Shown: positions 42,879 through 53,326, counted from the stretch's first letter. The stretch is DNA of 64,000 bases from Ascarosepion bandense (GCA_037127315.1 JBBBDQ010000913.1:3287501-3351500), one strand, 5' to 3'. The notes: generated from the letters alone by a model not told the origin. Numbers and translations: made by a program.

Positions 42879-43189
42879 CAGTCAGTTAAGTGCCATACGT
42901 GATTCACGCTTGGGCGATCATGTCTCGAAAGAGACATGACTGACTGGACAGAAGATTATCCCGCAGTAGGTTGCCATTGCTTACTGCGGTAGACTGGTTG
43001 CCGACCAAGTCTATAGAACCCAATCTGTCCTGCTATTTAATACATAACTGGAAGGAAGAGACTGATTAATACCTTTCCCAAGGGTATTTGCGCGTAAGTG
43101 AATACAATGGATTCAACTGGAATTCGAACCCGGCTCTCCGGTTTCTCGTTCCGAGCCGATATCCACTGTACCACAACTCACATCCCCCG
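42879..43189 (-). mobile_element. SINE-A, full length, with target site duplication
   Basis: 311 bp flanked by ACAATGT (42872-42878 and 43190-43196). The paralogous duplication copy has the uninterrupted site CTAACAATGTAGATAGGATA at 53571-53577. This defines both ends of the SINE-A family exactly: CAGTCAGTTAAGTGCC at one end and the tRNA-like head preceded by GGGGGATG at the other. Confidence 0.95.
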
Positions 43190-43309
43190 ACAATGTAGAT
43201 AGGGTAAATAATACGTAATAATACGTTACGTTGATTTTATGAAAAATGCAACAATACTCAAAAATAATTGTTTTACGGTCTTCAGACGTTTAAAATGAAT
43301 ACAGATGAT

Positions 43310-44205
43310 TTTCTTCTTCTTCTTCTTCTTGTTTTATGTGCCTTGTCCTTTCAGGACGTAGGCGATCATGGCCTTCCACGTCTCCCTATCCCTGGTGGCT
43401 CTAAGCACTCTTTCTCCTGTAACATCTCACAACCCCCGTTCTATCATCCACCTGCTTAGGCCTTTCAAATATGTTATCCGCTGCTTTCTATTTTTCCTCT
43501 ATCTGTCCTGTTAGTATCATGTTCTCCAAACTGTCCTTCCTCATTACATGTCCCATGAACTTTAGTTGTCTTTTCCTGATGCTCAATATTAATTTCTCTT
43601 TCGTTTCCATTCTTTCAAGCACCTCATAATTGCTCACATGCTCGGTCCATGATATCCGCACCATCCTTCTGTCGTACCACATTTCAGCTGCTTCAAGTTT
43701 TTCCTTCATCTTTGATGATATTGTCCAACATTCACTGACATATTGAAGAACTGATATCACATAGCCATCTAATACTTTCTTCTTTGTTTCTAGTGAGTTT
43801 CCTGTGTCTGAATACTTTACGCAGCTTCTGGAACACGTCCTTCGCCATGCAAATTCGCCTTTGGATCTCTGTGTTGCATATTCCATCTTCTCTTAGAACA
43901 CTTCCCACGTATTTAAATTTTTATACCTGCTTGATTTTAGTACCCGCCACTTGTATTTGGCATTTTGGGTTGCTCTTTTTGCTGATGACCATGCATCCGC
44001 TTTTCTTGCAGTTTAATTGTAGTCCTTTCTTGTCACTCTGTTCTGCTATCTTCTATAAGAGGTTTGTATTTTTCTTTCCGTGTCTACAACCAGCACGGTA
44101 TCAACTGAGTATCTTATGTTTTTCAAATTTTGGCCTCCGATTACAAATCATGGCATACTATCTAGGGTCTTCAACATAGTCTCACTGTACAAGTTGAATA
44201 GATCC
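43310..44205 (-). pseudogene. LINE-E, RT C-terminal half and 3' end
   Basis: Frame 43488-43886 (-) reads GNSLETKKKVLDGYVISVLQ, SECWTISSKMKEKLEAAEMW, YDRRMVRISWTEHVSNYEVL and RKRQLKFMGHVMRKDSLENM. The catalytic palm is missing. (GAA)n tail at the left edge (43315-43331 as TTC). The upstream part to 44205 is decayed. Confidence 0.8.
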
Positions 44206-44342
44206 GATTGATTCATGAGTAGAATTCTGATTTTTCATTCAATGTATCTTGTACATAAATATAAACTTCATTTGGAATTATTCTTGAGATAATAACATTC
44301 CAAAGTTATTTTGTAAGCAAACACTTAAGAAAATTGTGTGTT

Positions 44343-44504
44343 TCTGTACATTTTTCACACGTGGAGTGTTGTCATTATCACGGACTTCGTGAAGTAAAAC
44401 CTACTACTGCGAGAGACTGTAAATATTGTATGTACATCCTGGTTGTACCACTCAGTTAATAAAATAGTTTAGCTACATTTCTCGATGTATCTCTTCATCC
44501 CGTG

Positions 44505-44505
<1 letters not shown>
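44343..44505 (+). mobile_element. LTR-like 3' fragment
   Basis: GTTGTCATTATCACGGACTT, CTACTACTGCGAGAGACTGT and CAGTTAATAAAATAGTTTAG. Duplicates the end of the 45.0 kb element. Confidence 0.55.
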
Positions 44506-44510
<5 letters not shown>

Positions 44511-44552
<42 letters not shown>

Positions 44553-44616
44553 TCACCCGCATAAACAAAATAGCTACTTTTGTAGTGATATTGTAACATA
44601 TCCATGTTAAAATTTA

Positions 44617-44658
<42 letters not shown>
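44511..44658. repeat. Two (TA)n tracts
   Basis: TA at 44511-44549 and 44621-44658, bracketing about 70 bp of unassigned sequence. Confidence 0.9.
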
Positions 44659-44661
<3 letters not shown>

Positions 44662-44679
44662 GGATCTCGATATGTAAAG

Positions 44680-44745
44680 TCACAAGTTTATTCGCCTGAA
44701 GAGAGTCAACTTTAGACTCGAAACACGTGTAGTGGCACAAATACT
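44680..44745 (+). ncRNA. Hammerhead-like motif with perfect stem II
   Basis: CTGAAGA at 44694-44700 (fits CUGANGA), stem II GAGTC/GACTC at 44701-44705 and 44713-44717 with a 7-nt loop and no bulge, GAAA at 44718-44721, short stem III AC/GT with loop ACGT, triplet GTA at 44727-44729. Stem I would pair TTCGC with GTGGC (two wobbles), then three A-U pairs after an internal loop. Core order is complete and stem I is weak. Confidence 0.4.
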
Positions 44746-44891
44746 ATTATGGATACTTAATAATATCATACAAAAAAGCAAATAATAATGATAACAACAA
44801 TAAATTTACACTTTAAACAAAACGTTCACGGCTTCTGGCACATTTTCTTCTATACCAATTTTTTTCGTTGGAACAACCCCTATTTCTGTTG

Positions 44892-44894
<3 letters not shown>

Positions 44895-44956
<62 letters not shown>
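44895..44956. repeat. (TA)n then (TG)n
   Basis: TA 44895-44921 passing directly into TG 44922-44956. Confidence 0.95.
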
Positions 44957-44958
<2 letters not shown>

Positions 44959-44989
44959 ACAAGTTTTTATATTTGAGTTTGTTGTGTCA

Positions 44990-45192
44990 TGGCTCGTAGC
45001 ATGTGACATCCGGATGTATAAAAGACAATGTGCGCTTAGCACGGGCTGGGGGGGTTGTCATTATCACGGACTTCGGGATGTAACACCTACTACTGCGAAA
45101 GACTGTAAATATTGTATAGACATCTTGGTTGTACCAATCTGTTAATAAACTGGTTTAGCTACATTTTTCGGTGTATCTCTTCATTCCACGAT
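44990..45192 (+). mobile_element. Candidate solo LTR fragment
   Basis: TATAAAAG at 45017-45024, GTTGTCATTATCACGGACTT, and polyadenylation-type AATAAACTGG at about 45144. The order promoter, then poly(A) signal, is LTR-like. Its 3' half is repeated at 44343-44505. The ends are not defined. Confidence 0.45.
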
Positions 45193-45195
45193 ACA

Positions 45196-45390
45196 AAAAT
45201 TATTATTATTATTATTAGATTTCGATTTTGTTATGGTCACACTTCCTACCAAACCCGCGGAATGACCTAAGGCAGGTCATGGTTTGTTATTATGGCTACA
45301 TTTCTTGATTTGTTTTTCTGCTTCCATAACATCACCAGCGTTACACGGACAAAGTTCTTCTTAATGTGTTGGCTGTACTTACCAATACAT
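45196..45390 (-). mobile_element. RLE-type LINE-D 3' UTR fragment
   Basis: (TAA)n tail (ATT tract 45198-45216), then AGATTTCGATTTTGTTATGG and the family 3' UTR. It is truncated at TTGGCTGTACTTACCAATAC, where the next copy's ATT tail begins. Confidence 0.8.
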
Positions 45391-47611
45391 TATTATTATT
45401 ATGTCATTTTTCATCATATTTCGATTTCTGCTTTGGTCTCACTACCAACCAAGTCTGCGGGGAGACCTAAGGCAGGTAGTGGCGTGTTGTTATGGCTCCA
45501 TTTCATGTTTTTCTATCTTCCCTATCATCCTCAGCATTACATAGATAAAGTTTTCCTTAGTGTGTGGGCTGTACTTAATAAGACAATTTTTTGTATGTCT
45601 CTTAAGCTGGGGTTTCCAGGGATTCTTTCAATGTGTTGTTTTGTTCCATTTTTTATCATTCCAAGTGCACCTACTATCACTGGCACAACTCTTGTTTTCA
45701 ATTTCCACATTTTTTCTATTTCAATTTCCAGGTCTTTATATTTTGACAGTTTTTCAAATTCCTTGATTGCTATGTTACAATCCGCTGGACAAGCTATATC
45801 AATTAATAGACAAGTTTTCTCCTTCTGGTTTTTAACAATAATGTCTGGCCTGTTTGCTTCAATTTTTCTGTCTGTGTAGATGGTGTAATCCCATAGAATG
45901 GTTACATCTTCTATTTCTGTAACCGGTGCTGGATGATGTTCATACCAGTGTTTGTTTACAGCTTTTCCATAATGTTTGCTCATTGTCCAATGTAAATATT
46001 GCCCAACTCTATCGTGGCGATTTTTATATTCGTTTGGGGCAAGCACAGAACAGCCTGAGATTAGGTGGTCTATTGTTTCTTGGTGTTTATCACAAAACCT
46101 GCATTTTGGATCCATATTATTATGCATAATATTTGCCTGAAAGTTTCTCGTGAAAAGACTTTGGTCTTGTGCTGCAAGTATAAATCCTTCAGTTTCAGAC
46201 TTTAATCCAGATGCACGTAACCATCGATGAGTATTAACTTTGTCAACATTGGATTTATTGGCACGTACTGGATATTGGCCATGCAGAGGTTTGTCTTGCC
46301 AGCGCTGTTTCATCTTTTCAAGAGCTTTATCTTTGGCTTTCATTTTCATATTTTTTGCCGCAATAGTTGGTTCTTGGCTTCTGTTTTGCTTTTCTACAGA
46401 ATCTACTAACTGTAAATCTTGTTTGTATTTACTGCCTTCTTTTATTATTGAATATTTTTTCTTTCTTTCTTCATGTTGCCTTACTAATTGTATCATCCAA
46501 TCCTTTGTTGTTTCTATGTATGTTAGTAAGCTAATAGTTGTTGTCTTGTATGACAATTCCAGCTGAATAAGACCCCTTCCACCTTCTTTACGGGGTATGT
46601 ATAGACGGTCTACATCAGCCTTTGGATGATGCATCTTATGCTTAGAAAGAAGCTTTCTTGTTTTAGCATCCATTCGTCTGATGTCGTTTAGAGTCCAGTT
46701 TAAGATGTTGAAGCAATATTGGACAACTGGGATTGCAAGGCTATTAATGGCCATAACTCTGTTCTGTGAATTTAATTCAGTTTTTAATATCATTCGTAGC
46801 CTTCTATAGTACTCTTTACGCACTATTTCTTTCATTTTTTTATGGTGAATGTTTTCGCTCTCATTTACACCTAGGTATTTATAAGCTTCTTCTGGTTTCA
46901 ATTCTTTTATTGTTACAGCAGGGTCTAGGCTAATTGAGGATGTTTCTTGTATTGATCCACGTAAAACTGTAGCTTTAGCACATTTATTCAAATTAAATTT
47001 CATTCCAATGTCTTCGCTGAAGCATTTTACAGTTTGCAGAAGACCTTCCAGCTCATTATCATTCTTAGCATATAACTTTAAGTCATCCATGTAAAATAGA
47101 TGGCTTATTTTCTTTTGGCCTATTTTATAACCACATTCTGTCTTATTAAGTTGACTGGTTAGTGCTATTAATGATATGCAGAATAGTAAGGGAGATAAAG
47201 AATCACCTTGAAATATACCTCTTTTGATGTTTATTTCATCAGACTTATAGGTTCCATTTATATGATTGCGGTAAAGGGTTGTTTTCCATATAGACATGCA
47301 CTGTTTGATGAAATTGATGATGACGGGCGATATCTTGTATATATTTAAAGTCTTTAAAATCCAGTAATGTGGCACACTATCGAATGCTTTTCGGTAGTCT
47401 ATCCAGGCAGTACTAAGATTTTTCTTTGTACTGGAGCAGTTTTCCAGGATCATTTTGTTAATTAGCAATTGGTCTTTACAACCATAACAGCCACGTTTGC
47501 ACCCTTTTTATTCAAGCAGTATCATGTCATTTCTTTCTAAGAATAAATATGTTTGTTTTGTTAAAATAGATGTTAGTAGTTTATATGTTGTCGGAAGACA
47601 TGTAATTGGTC

Positions 47612-47612
<1 letters not shown>
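45391..47612 (-). mobile_element. RLE-type non-LTR retrotransposon (R4/Dong-like), 5'-truncated
   Basis: Best-preserved element in the window. It ends in a (TAA)n tail (45391-45407 as ATT), preceded by a 3' UTR of about 130 bp. The reading frame covers RT through endonuclease. The 5' edge is cut at 47612, where the ATT tail of a further copy begins. Clade assignment (R4/Dong-like) rests on the single downstream restriction-like endonuclease and the TAA tail, and needs phylogeny. Confidence 0.85.
45537..47612 (-). pseudogene. RT plus restriction-like endonuclease ORF of LINE-D, one internal stop
   Basis: The open part from 47468 gives 643 residues. RT motif A is AWIDYRKAFDSVPH (Asp24), motif B GIFQGDSLSPLLF (84-96), motif C YMDD (126-129). 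Then come a zinc-knuckle-like C456-x2-C459-x8-H468-x4-C473, KNRHDRVGQYLH (482-493), and the PD-(D/E)XK endonuclease with RPD (540-542) and LLIDIACP (Asp557). Upstream the same frame continues through GCKRGCYGCKDQL to an in-frame TAA at 47508-47510, and beyond it to about 47612 (RT fingers, LPTTYKLLTSIL). The loss is thus one nonsense change plus the 5' truncation. The TTG-start open frame is not a real start. Confidence 0.85.
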
Positions 47613-47643
<31 letters not shown>

Positions 47644-48329
47644 GTTGTAATTGTTCATCATATTTCGATTTTTGCTATGGTCGCACTACCTACCAAATCT
47701 GTGGGAAAACCTAAGGCAGGTCGTGGTGTGTTGTTAAGGCTCCATTTCATGTTTTTTCTATCTCACCTAACATCACTATCGTGACATAGACAAAGTTCTC
47801 CTTAGTGTGTGGGCTGTACTTAACAAGACAATTTTTTGTATATCTCTTAAGCTGGGGTTTCCTGGGATTCTTTCAATGTGTTGTTTTGTTCCATTTTTTA
47901 TCATTCCAAGTGCACCTACTATCACTGGTACGGTTCTTGTTTTCAATTCCCACATTTTTTCTATTTCAATTTCCAGGTCTTTATATTTTGACGAATTCCT
48001 TGGTTGGTATGTTACAATCCGCTGGACAAGCTATATCAATTAATAGGCAAGTTATTTATTTCTGGTTTTTGATAATAATGTCCGGCCTATTTGCTTCAAT
48101 TTTCCTGTCTCTGTAGATGGTGTAATCCCATAGAATGATAACATCTTCTATTTCTGTAACCGGTGATGGGTGATGTTCATACCACTGTTTCTTTACAGAT
48201 TTTCCATAGTATTTGCACATTGTCTAGTGTAAATATTGCCCCACTCTATCGTGACGATTTTTATATTCATTTGGGGCAAGTACAGAACAGCCTGAAATTA
48301 GATGTTCTATTGTTTCTTGGTATTTTGGT
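47613..48329 (-). mobile_element. RLE-type LINE-D, second 3' copy
   Basis: ATT tract (tail) at 47613-47643, then the 3' UTR and about 400 bp of endonuclease-domain coding sequence with a small deletion and a stop. The counterpart of IDIACPADCNI is intact in sequence. Its 5' side is cut by SINE-A. Same orientation as the large copy to its left. Confidence 0.8.
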
Positions 48330-48562
48330 CAGAAGATTATCCCGCAGTAGGTTGCCATTGCTTTCTACGGTACACAGGTTGCCAGTCATGGCTATAGAAC
48401 CCAATCTGTCCTATTATTTAACCCATAACTGGAGGGAAGAGACAGATTAATACCTTTCCCAAGGGTATTTGTGCGTAAGTGAATGCGAGGAATTCAATTG
48501 AGATTCGAACTCGGCTCCCCGATTTGTCGTTCCGAGTCGATATCCACTGAACCACAACAGGG
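48330..48562 (-). mobile_element. SINE-A, 3'-truncated
   Basis: Starts at GTCAGAAGATTATCCCGCAG and ends CGATATCCACTGAACCACAA. The ACTGACT end and the palindrome are missing. Confidence 0.8.
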
Positions 48563-48589
48563 GTTAAATTGTCCTGGATCCGCTAACCA

Positions 48590-48790
48590 TGTCTAAGGAT
48601 ATCAAGACAGTGAGGGAAACGAGAACAATCTTTCCCATAGATTAAATAAAGGGCTCAGTTCGAAAATATTTGCAGGCTATCCGGATGGACAAGTACCTGA
48701 TGAAGGCTGGAGAGGACATCGGCCGAAATGTTTTGATAATAAAAACAAAGCAGAAGATATTTTTCAGCATGTAACTACTGTAAATATACA
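48590..48790 (+). mobile_element. SINE-K-like 3' domain, diverged
   Basis: GATTAAATAAAGGGCTCAGT, ACCTGATGAAGGCTGGAGAG and CGGCCGAAATGTTTTGATAA. It carries CTGATGAAGG rather than the usual CTGAAGAAGG. Confidence 0.6.
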
Positions 48791-48914
48791 ATGAATTTTC
48801 TGTGACTTTCTTAGTGTGTCAGTACTCTTCGTAATTATTCCCGGCGGTCATATAACTACTGAAATGACCGTTTTGTTTAAATGCGCCATAATTTCTATTT
48901 CCAGCTTTGTATTT

Positions 48915-49436
48915 TGAGTAAATTGTAATGTGATCGATGCCGACTTAGCAGCTCAGCTGCAGTCGCTCTCTCACCGGCGCGATGTGGCTTCACTGTGCCT
49001 CTTCTACAAATACTTTCACGGCCTCTGCTCCAATGAACTTAGCTCACTAAATTTACACGAGCTACTAGACTAACAACTAAGTCCCACCCTTTTATAGTGA
49101 AACCGATAAAATGTAAACCCAACTTCTATTCTAATAGCTTCTTTTCTCGCACTTCCCGCCTATGGAATTCTTTTCCGTATACTTGCTTCCCCGACAGCTA
49201 CAATCTCCAAGAATTAAGGTCTATAGTCATCTCCTATCTCACTAACTCGCATCCTTTCTCTTAAGCTCTTTTCTCCATCCACCTACCCACATCACACCAG
49301 TATTCTCATCATTCTATTGCCCTCTTCCTGACACCCCCTATAACCTACCTCTCTTTCTCATCACTTTCCTCTATGTAACCCCCTGCGCAAGAAGTGGCAT
49401 TAAAACTGCCTTGCTTGGGGTGAAATTATTAGAAAA
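48915..49436 (+). mobile_element. LINE-C with complete 3' end
   Basis: Coding remnants (counterparts of CLFYKYFHG and FSRTSRLWNS) and the whole 3' UTR: CTATGTAACCCCCTGCGCAA, TTGCTTGGGGTGAAATTATT and an A8 tail. The best copy for defining the 3' terminus. Confidence 0.8.
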
Positions 49437-49439
49437 AAA

Positions 49440-49690
49440 ATATCAATCTTATCTAATTAATATTTTTCACTGATCACGTTTGTAAAAAAATACAAACAAA
49501 ACAACCTAAGATCACACACATTTTACATTGATAAATTTCTTCGCAATATGTACGCTGTACCTGTGAGTACAACTTTTTGTATTTCTTTAAGGCATGGTCT
49601 TTTAGGAACCTTTCACAATCAATCCGATGAGGGCTGTAGGACATAATTGTCTAAATGCTATGATAATAACAACAAAGATGGGGACAATTG
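49440..49690 (-). mobile_element. Second RLE-type family, 3' fragment
   Basis: AAGATCACACACATTTTACA, TTGATAAATTTCTTCGCAAT and AGGCATGGTCTTTTAGGAAC match the 11.2 and 11.8 kb segments. Confidence 0.55.
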
Positions 49691-50234
49691 TCAAAGTGTA
49701 AATAATCTAAATAAAAACATTCGAGATGGAATGCAATTCAACTAACAAGCAGAAAGGAGGCACGAAGGATTCACTTCCGGCGCGACATCAACGTTTATTC
49801 TATATCCACGGAAGCATTTTAGAAATACGACATCTTAAGTAATTTGATTGTGAAAGCCTTGATGTGACCTCTTAGTAGCCATAAGCCTCCGTGGCTAAAC
49901 TGATGCAGAAGTCGTTCATTTCAGACAATTTTATAAAAGAGCACGAAGAAAGAATGTCAAAAAAAGAAAACTTGGAGTTGACCCGAAATAAAATGAAGGA
50001 AATACAAGATTTATAAAATGAAAATGAAGGAAAATAAATACAAAAAGATATAAGAGTGAAAAATATTCCAATGAAAATGAAAAACGAAAGCAAGAAGTCA
50101 TATGAGGAGAGAAAAGAGTATGGAGCAGTCAAAAGAAATAGGAAAATGGATGGTGAGAAAGTATGAAAAAGAAACACCGAAAAAGAATGGAAGTGTAAGA
50201 AATACAACAAAGAAAGAATAAATATGGAAAGAAT
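49691..50234. other. A-rich, no gene supported
   Basis: Becomes progressively A/G-rich towards 50.2 kb. Low-complexity frames only. It forms the left border of the CTT tract, with a purine-to-pyrimidine switch at about 50235. Confidence 0.5.
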
Positions 50235-52742
50235 ACTTCTTCTTCATCATCTTCTTCTTCTTCATCTTCTTCTTCTTCTACTTTTTCTTCTTCTATTTTT
50301 CTCCTCTTCTTTTTCTTCTTCTTCTTGTTTTTCTCTCCTTCTTCTTCTTCATCTTCGACTTATTCTTCTCTTCTTTTTCTTCTTCTACTTCTTCCTCTTG
50401 TATTTCTTCTTCTCTTTTTTTCTTCTTCTACTTCTTCTTCGTCTACTTCTTCTTCTTCTCTTCTTCTTCTACTTCTTTTTCTACTTTTTCTTCTCCTTCT
50501 ACTTCTACTTCTTCTACTTCTTCTTCTTCTACTCCTTCTTCTTCTACTGCTTTTTCTTCTACTTCTTCTCCTTCTACTTCTTCTTCTTCTACTTCTTCTT
50601 CTACTTCTTCTTCTTCTTCTCTTCTTCTTTTTCTACTTCTTTTTCTACTTTTTTCTTCTTCTCCTTCTACTACTTCTTCTTCTACTTCTTCTTCTCTTCT
50701 TCTTCTACTTCTTCTTCTACTTCTTCTTTTACTTCTTCTTCTCTTCTTCTTCTTTTACTTCTTCTCTTCTTCTTAGTCTTCTTCTTCTCTTCTTCTTCAT
50801 CTTCTTCTTCTACTTCTTCTTCTCTTCTTTTTCTTCTTCTACTTCTCCCTCTTCTCTTTCTTCTTCTCTTCTTTTTCTTCTTCTACTCCTTCTTCTTCGT
50901 CTACTTCTTCTTCTCTTCTTCTTCTACTTCTTTTTCTACTTTTTCTTCTTCTCCTACTACTTCTCCTTCTACTTCTACTTCTTCTACTACTTCTTTTTCT
51001 CTTTTTCTACTTCTTCTACTTCTTCTTCTACTTCTTCTTCTTCTCTTCTTCTTCTACTTCTTTTTCTTCTACTTCTTCTTTTACTTCTTCTTCTCTTCTT
51101 CTTCTACTTCTTCTACTTTTCTCTTCTTATTATTGTTCTTCTTCTCTTCTTCTTCATCTTCTTCTTCTTCTACTTCTTCTTCTTCTACTTCTTCTTTGAT
51201 CTTCTTCTTGTTTTTCACTTATTCTTCTCTTCTTTTTCTTCTTCTACTTCTCCCTCTTCTATTTCTTCTTCTCTTCTTTTTCTTCTTCTACTTCTTCTTC
51301 GTCTACTTCTTCTTCTTCTCTTTCTTCTTCTACTTCTTTTTCTACTTTTTTCTTCTCCTTCTACTTCTACTTCTTCTACTTCTTCTTCTTCTACTCCTTC
51401 TTCTTCTTCTACTGCTTCTTCTTCTACTTCTTCTTCTTCTACGTCTCCTTCTACTTCTTCTTCTTCTTCTTCTTCTTTTTCTACTCTTTTTCTACTTTTT
51501 CTTCTTCTCCTTCTACTACTTCTTCTTCTACTTCTTCTTTTACTTCTTCTTCATCTTCTTCTTCTTCTACTTCTTCTTCTACTACTTCTTCTTCTTTGTT
51601 CTTCTTCTTGTTTTTCACTTCTTCTTCTACTTATTCTTCTCTTCTTTTTCTTCTTCTACTTCTCCCTCTTCTATTTCTTCTTCTCTTCTTTTCCTTCTTC
51701 TACTCCTTCTTCTTCGTCTACTACTTCTTCTTCTCTTCTTCTTCTACTTCTTTTTCTACTTTTTCTTCTTCTCCTACTACTTCTTCTTCTTCTTCTTCTA
51801 CTTCTTCTTCTACTACTACTTCTTCTTCTACTTCTTCTTCTTCTACTTCTACTTCTTATCTTCTTCTCTTCTTCTATTTCTTTTTCTACTCCTACTTCTT
51901 CATCTAGTTCTTCTTCTCTTCTTCTTCTCTTCTTCTTCTTCTTCAACTTCATTTTCTACTTCTACTTCTTCTTCTTCTTCTACTTCTACTTGTTCTACTA
52001 CTTCTTCTCTTCTTCTCTTTTTTCTACTTATTCTTCTTCTCTTCTTCTTCTACTACTACTAATACTTCTTCTTCTTCTGATACTTCTTCTACTTCTACTT
52101 CTTCTTCTTCCTTTACTTCTTTTCTACTTCTACTTATTCTCTTCTTCTTCTGATACTTCTTCTTTGTTCTTCTTCTTGTTTTTCACTTCTTCTACTTATT
52201 CTTCTCTTCTTTTTCTTCTTCTACTTCTCCCTCTTCTATTTCTTCTTCTCTTCTTTTTCTTCTTCTACTCCTTCTTCTTTGTCTACTTCTTCTTCTTCTC
52301 TTCTTCTTCTACTTCTTTTTCTACTTTTCTTCTTCTCCTTGTACTTCTTCTTCTTCTACTTCTTCTTCTACTACTTCTTTTTCTTTTTTCTACTTCTTCT
52401 ACTTCTTCTTCTACTTCTTCTTCTTCTTCTACTACTTCTTCTTCTTCTTCTTCTCTTTTTTCTACTTCTACTTCTTCTTCTTCTTCTACTACTACTACTT
52501 CTTCTTCTTCTGCTGATACTACTTCTTCTACTTCTACTTCTTCTCTTCTTTTTCTTCTTATCTTCTTCCTCTGCTTCTTTTTCTACATCTACTTCTTCTC
52601 TTCTTCTTCTACTTATTCTCTTCTTCTGATACTTCTTCTTCTACTTCTTTTCTTCTTCTGATACTTTTTCTTCTACTTCTTCTCTTCTTCTAATACTTCT
52701 TCTTCTTCTTCTACTTCTTTTCTTTTCTTCTTCTTCTTCTTC
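50235..52742. repeat. 2.5-kb CTT/CTA polypyrimidine tract
   Basis: Degenerate (CTT)n with CTA, CTC and TTT variants. Purines are almost only the A of CTA. Blocks of about 400-900 bp recur, for example around GTTCTTCTTGTTTTTCACTT and CTTCTCCCTCTTCTATTTC (about 51.2, 51.6 and 52.2 kb). The right end runs into TCTATGTGC, the start of the LINE-E 3' end read in reverse. Very long S/L/F reading frames (612 and 778 codons) are artefacts of composition. Confidence 0.95.
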
Positions 52743-52924
52743 TAATTTCTCTTCTATGTGCTTTTTTTTCATGACTATTTTTTTGTTTTTATTAATTACG
52801 ATCTAAAAAATGACCTTACAAATCCTATCTATAAAGTAGCTTTTTCGTAGTATTTTACAATATCTTTTACAGAGTTTCACTTGATAAATACAGTAAAACA
52901 ACTTCATTTTTTGTGGTGATTCAT

Positions 52925-53065
52925 AATTCTTCTTCGTCTTCTTCTATGTGCCTTCTTTTTTCAGGACGTAACCGATCATGGCCCTCAACGCCTTCTTATC
53001 CCTGGTGGCTTTTAGCACACTTTCTCTTGTAACATCTCGCAACCCCGAATTTTGAATTAGTATAT
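52925..53065 (-). mobile_element. LINE-E 3' tip
   Basis: CTTCTTCTATGTGCCTTCTT and CAGGACGTAACCGATCATGG. Paralogous to 41512-41610. Confidence 0.75.
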
Positions 53066-53089
53066 TTAAAATATCTACATGTTGGATTC

Positions 53090-53172
53090 TTATTTTTTCT
53101 TCAAATATTCACCACATTTAATACAACTATTTAATGGTCTAATTTTACTGGGACCAATAACTGGTTAATAAT

Positions 53173-53213
<41 letters not shown>
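53090..53213. mobile_element. Repeat L ending in (TA)n
   Basis: CACATTTAATACAACTATTT and ACTGGGACCAATAACTGG, then (TA)n 53175-53213. Confidence 0.65.
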
Positions 53214-53217
<4 letters not shown>

Positions 53218-53269
53218 GATATTGATTGTGAAAATGATTTATGTTTCGAGATAGATTCAACAACATCCA

Positions 53270-53326
53270 ACATTGCCTGATGAAAAGAATCTATCACGAA
53301 ACATAGAAATTTCCGTGTCGCAATGT
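53270..53326 (+). ncRNA. Hammerhead ribozyme-like motif, copy 3, perfect stem I
   Basis: Stem I ACATTGC/GCAATGT pairs over all seven positions. CTGATGA at 53277-53283, GAAA at 53298-53301, stem III ACAT/GTGT, cleavage triplet GTC at 53317-53319. Stem II has decayed (ATCAC where copy 1 has ATCTC). Complementary to copy 1, which keeps stem II but has a stem I mismatch. Confidence 0.55.

Larger units (their letters stand above)
41340..44205. repeat. Segmental duplication, copy 1
   Basis: Collinear with 52770-54600: TTTTTATTAATTATGAT, GGTGATTCATAATTCTTCTT, a LINE-E tip, repeat L, (TA)n, the hammerhead-like motif, CTTTGGATGACCGAAACTTT, GGGGTGGACAAAACAGGCGA and LINE-E. Copy 1 has two extra blocks: 41765-42434 (with the Penelope-type remnant) between two (TA)n tracts, and SINE-A at 42879-43189. 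Confidence 0.85.

Noticed and set aside
45292..45879. 195-codon + strand frame
   Set aside because: Antisense to the well-supported RLE LINE endonuclease region, with no independent similarity.
50224..52661. Open frames of 612 and 778 codons rich in S, L and F
   Set aside because: They are produced by a CTT/CTA polypyrimidine tract that lacks stop codons by composition. No domain, no start context, and overlapping frames are equally open.
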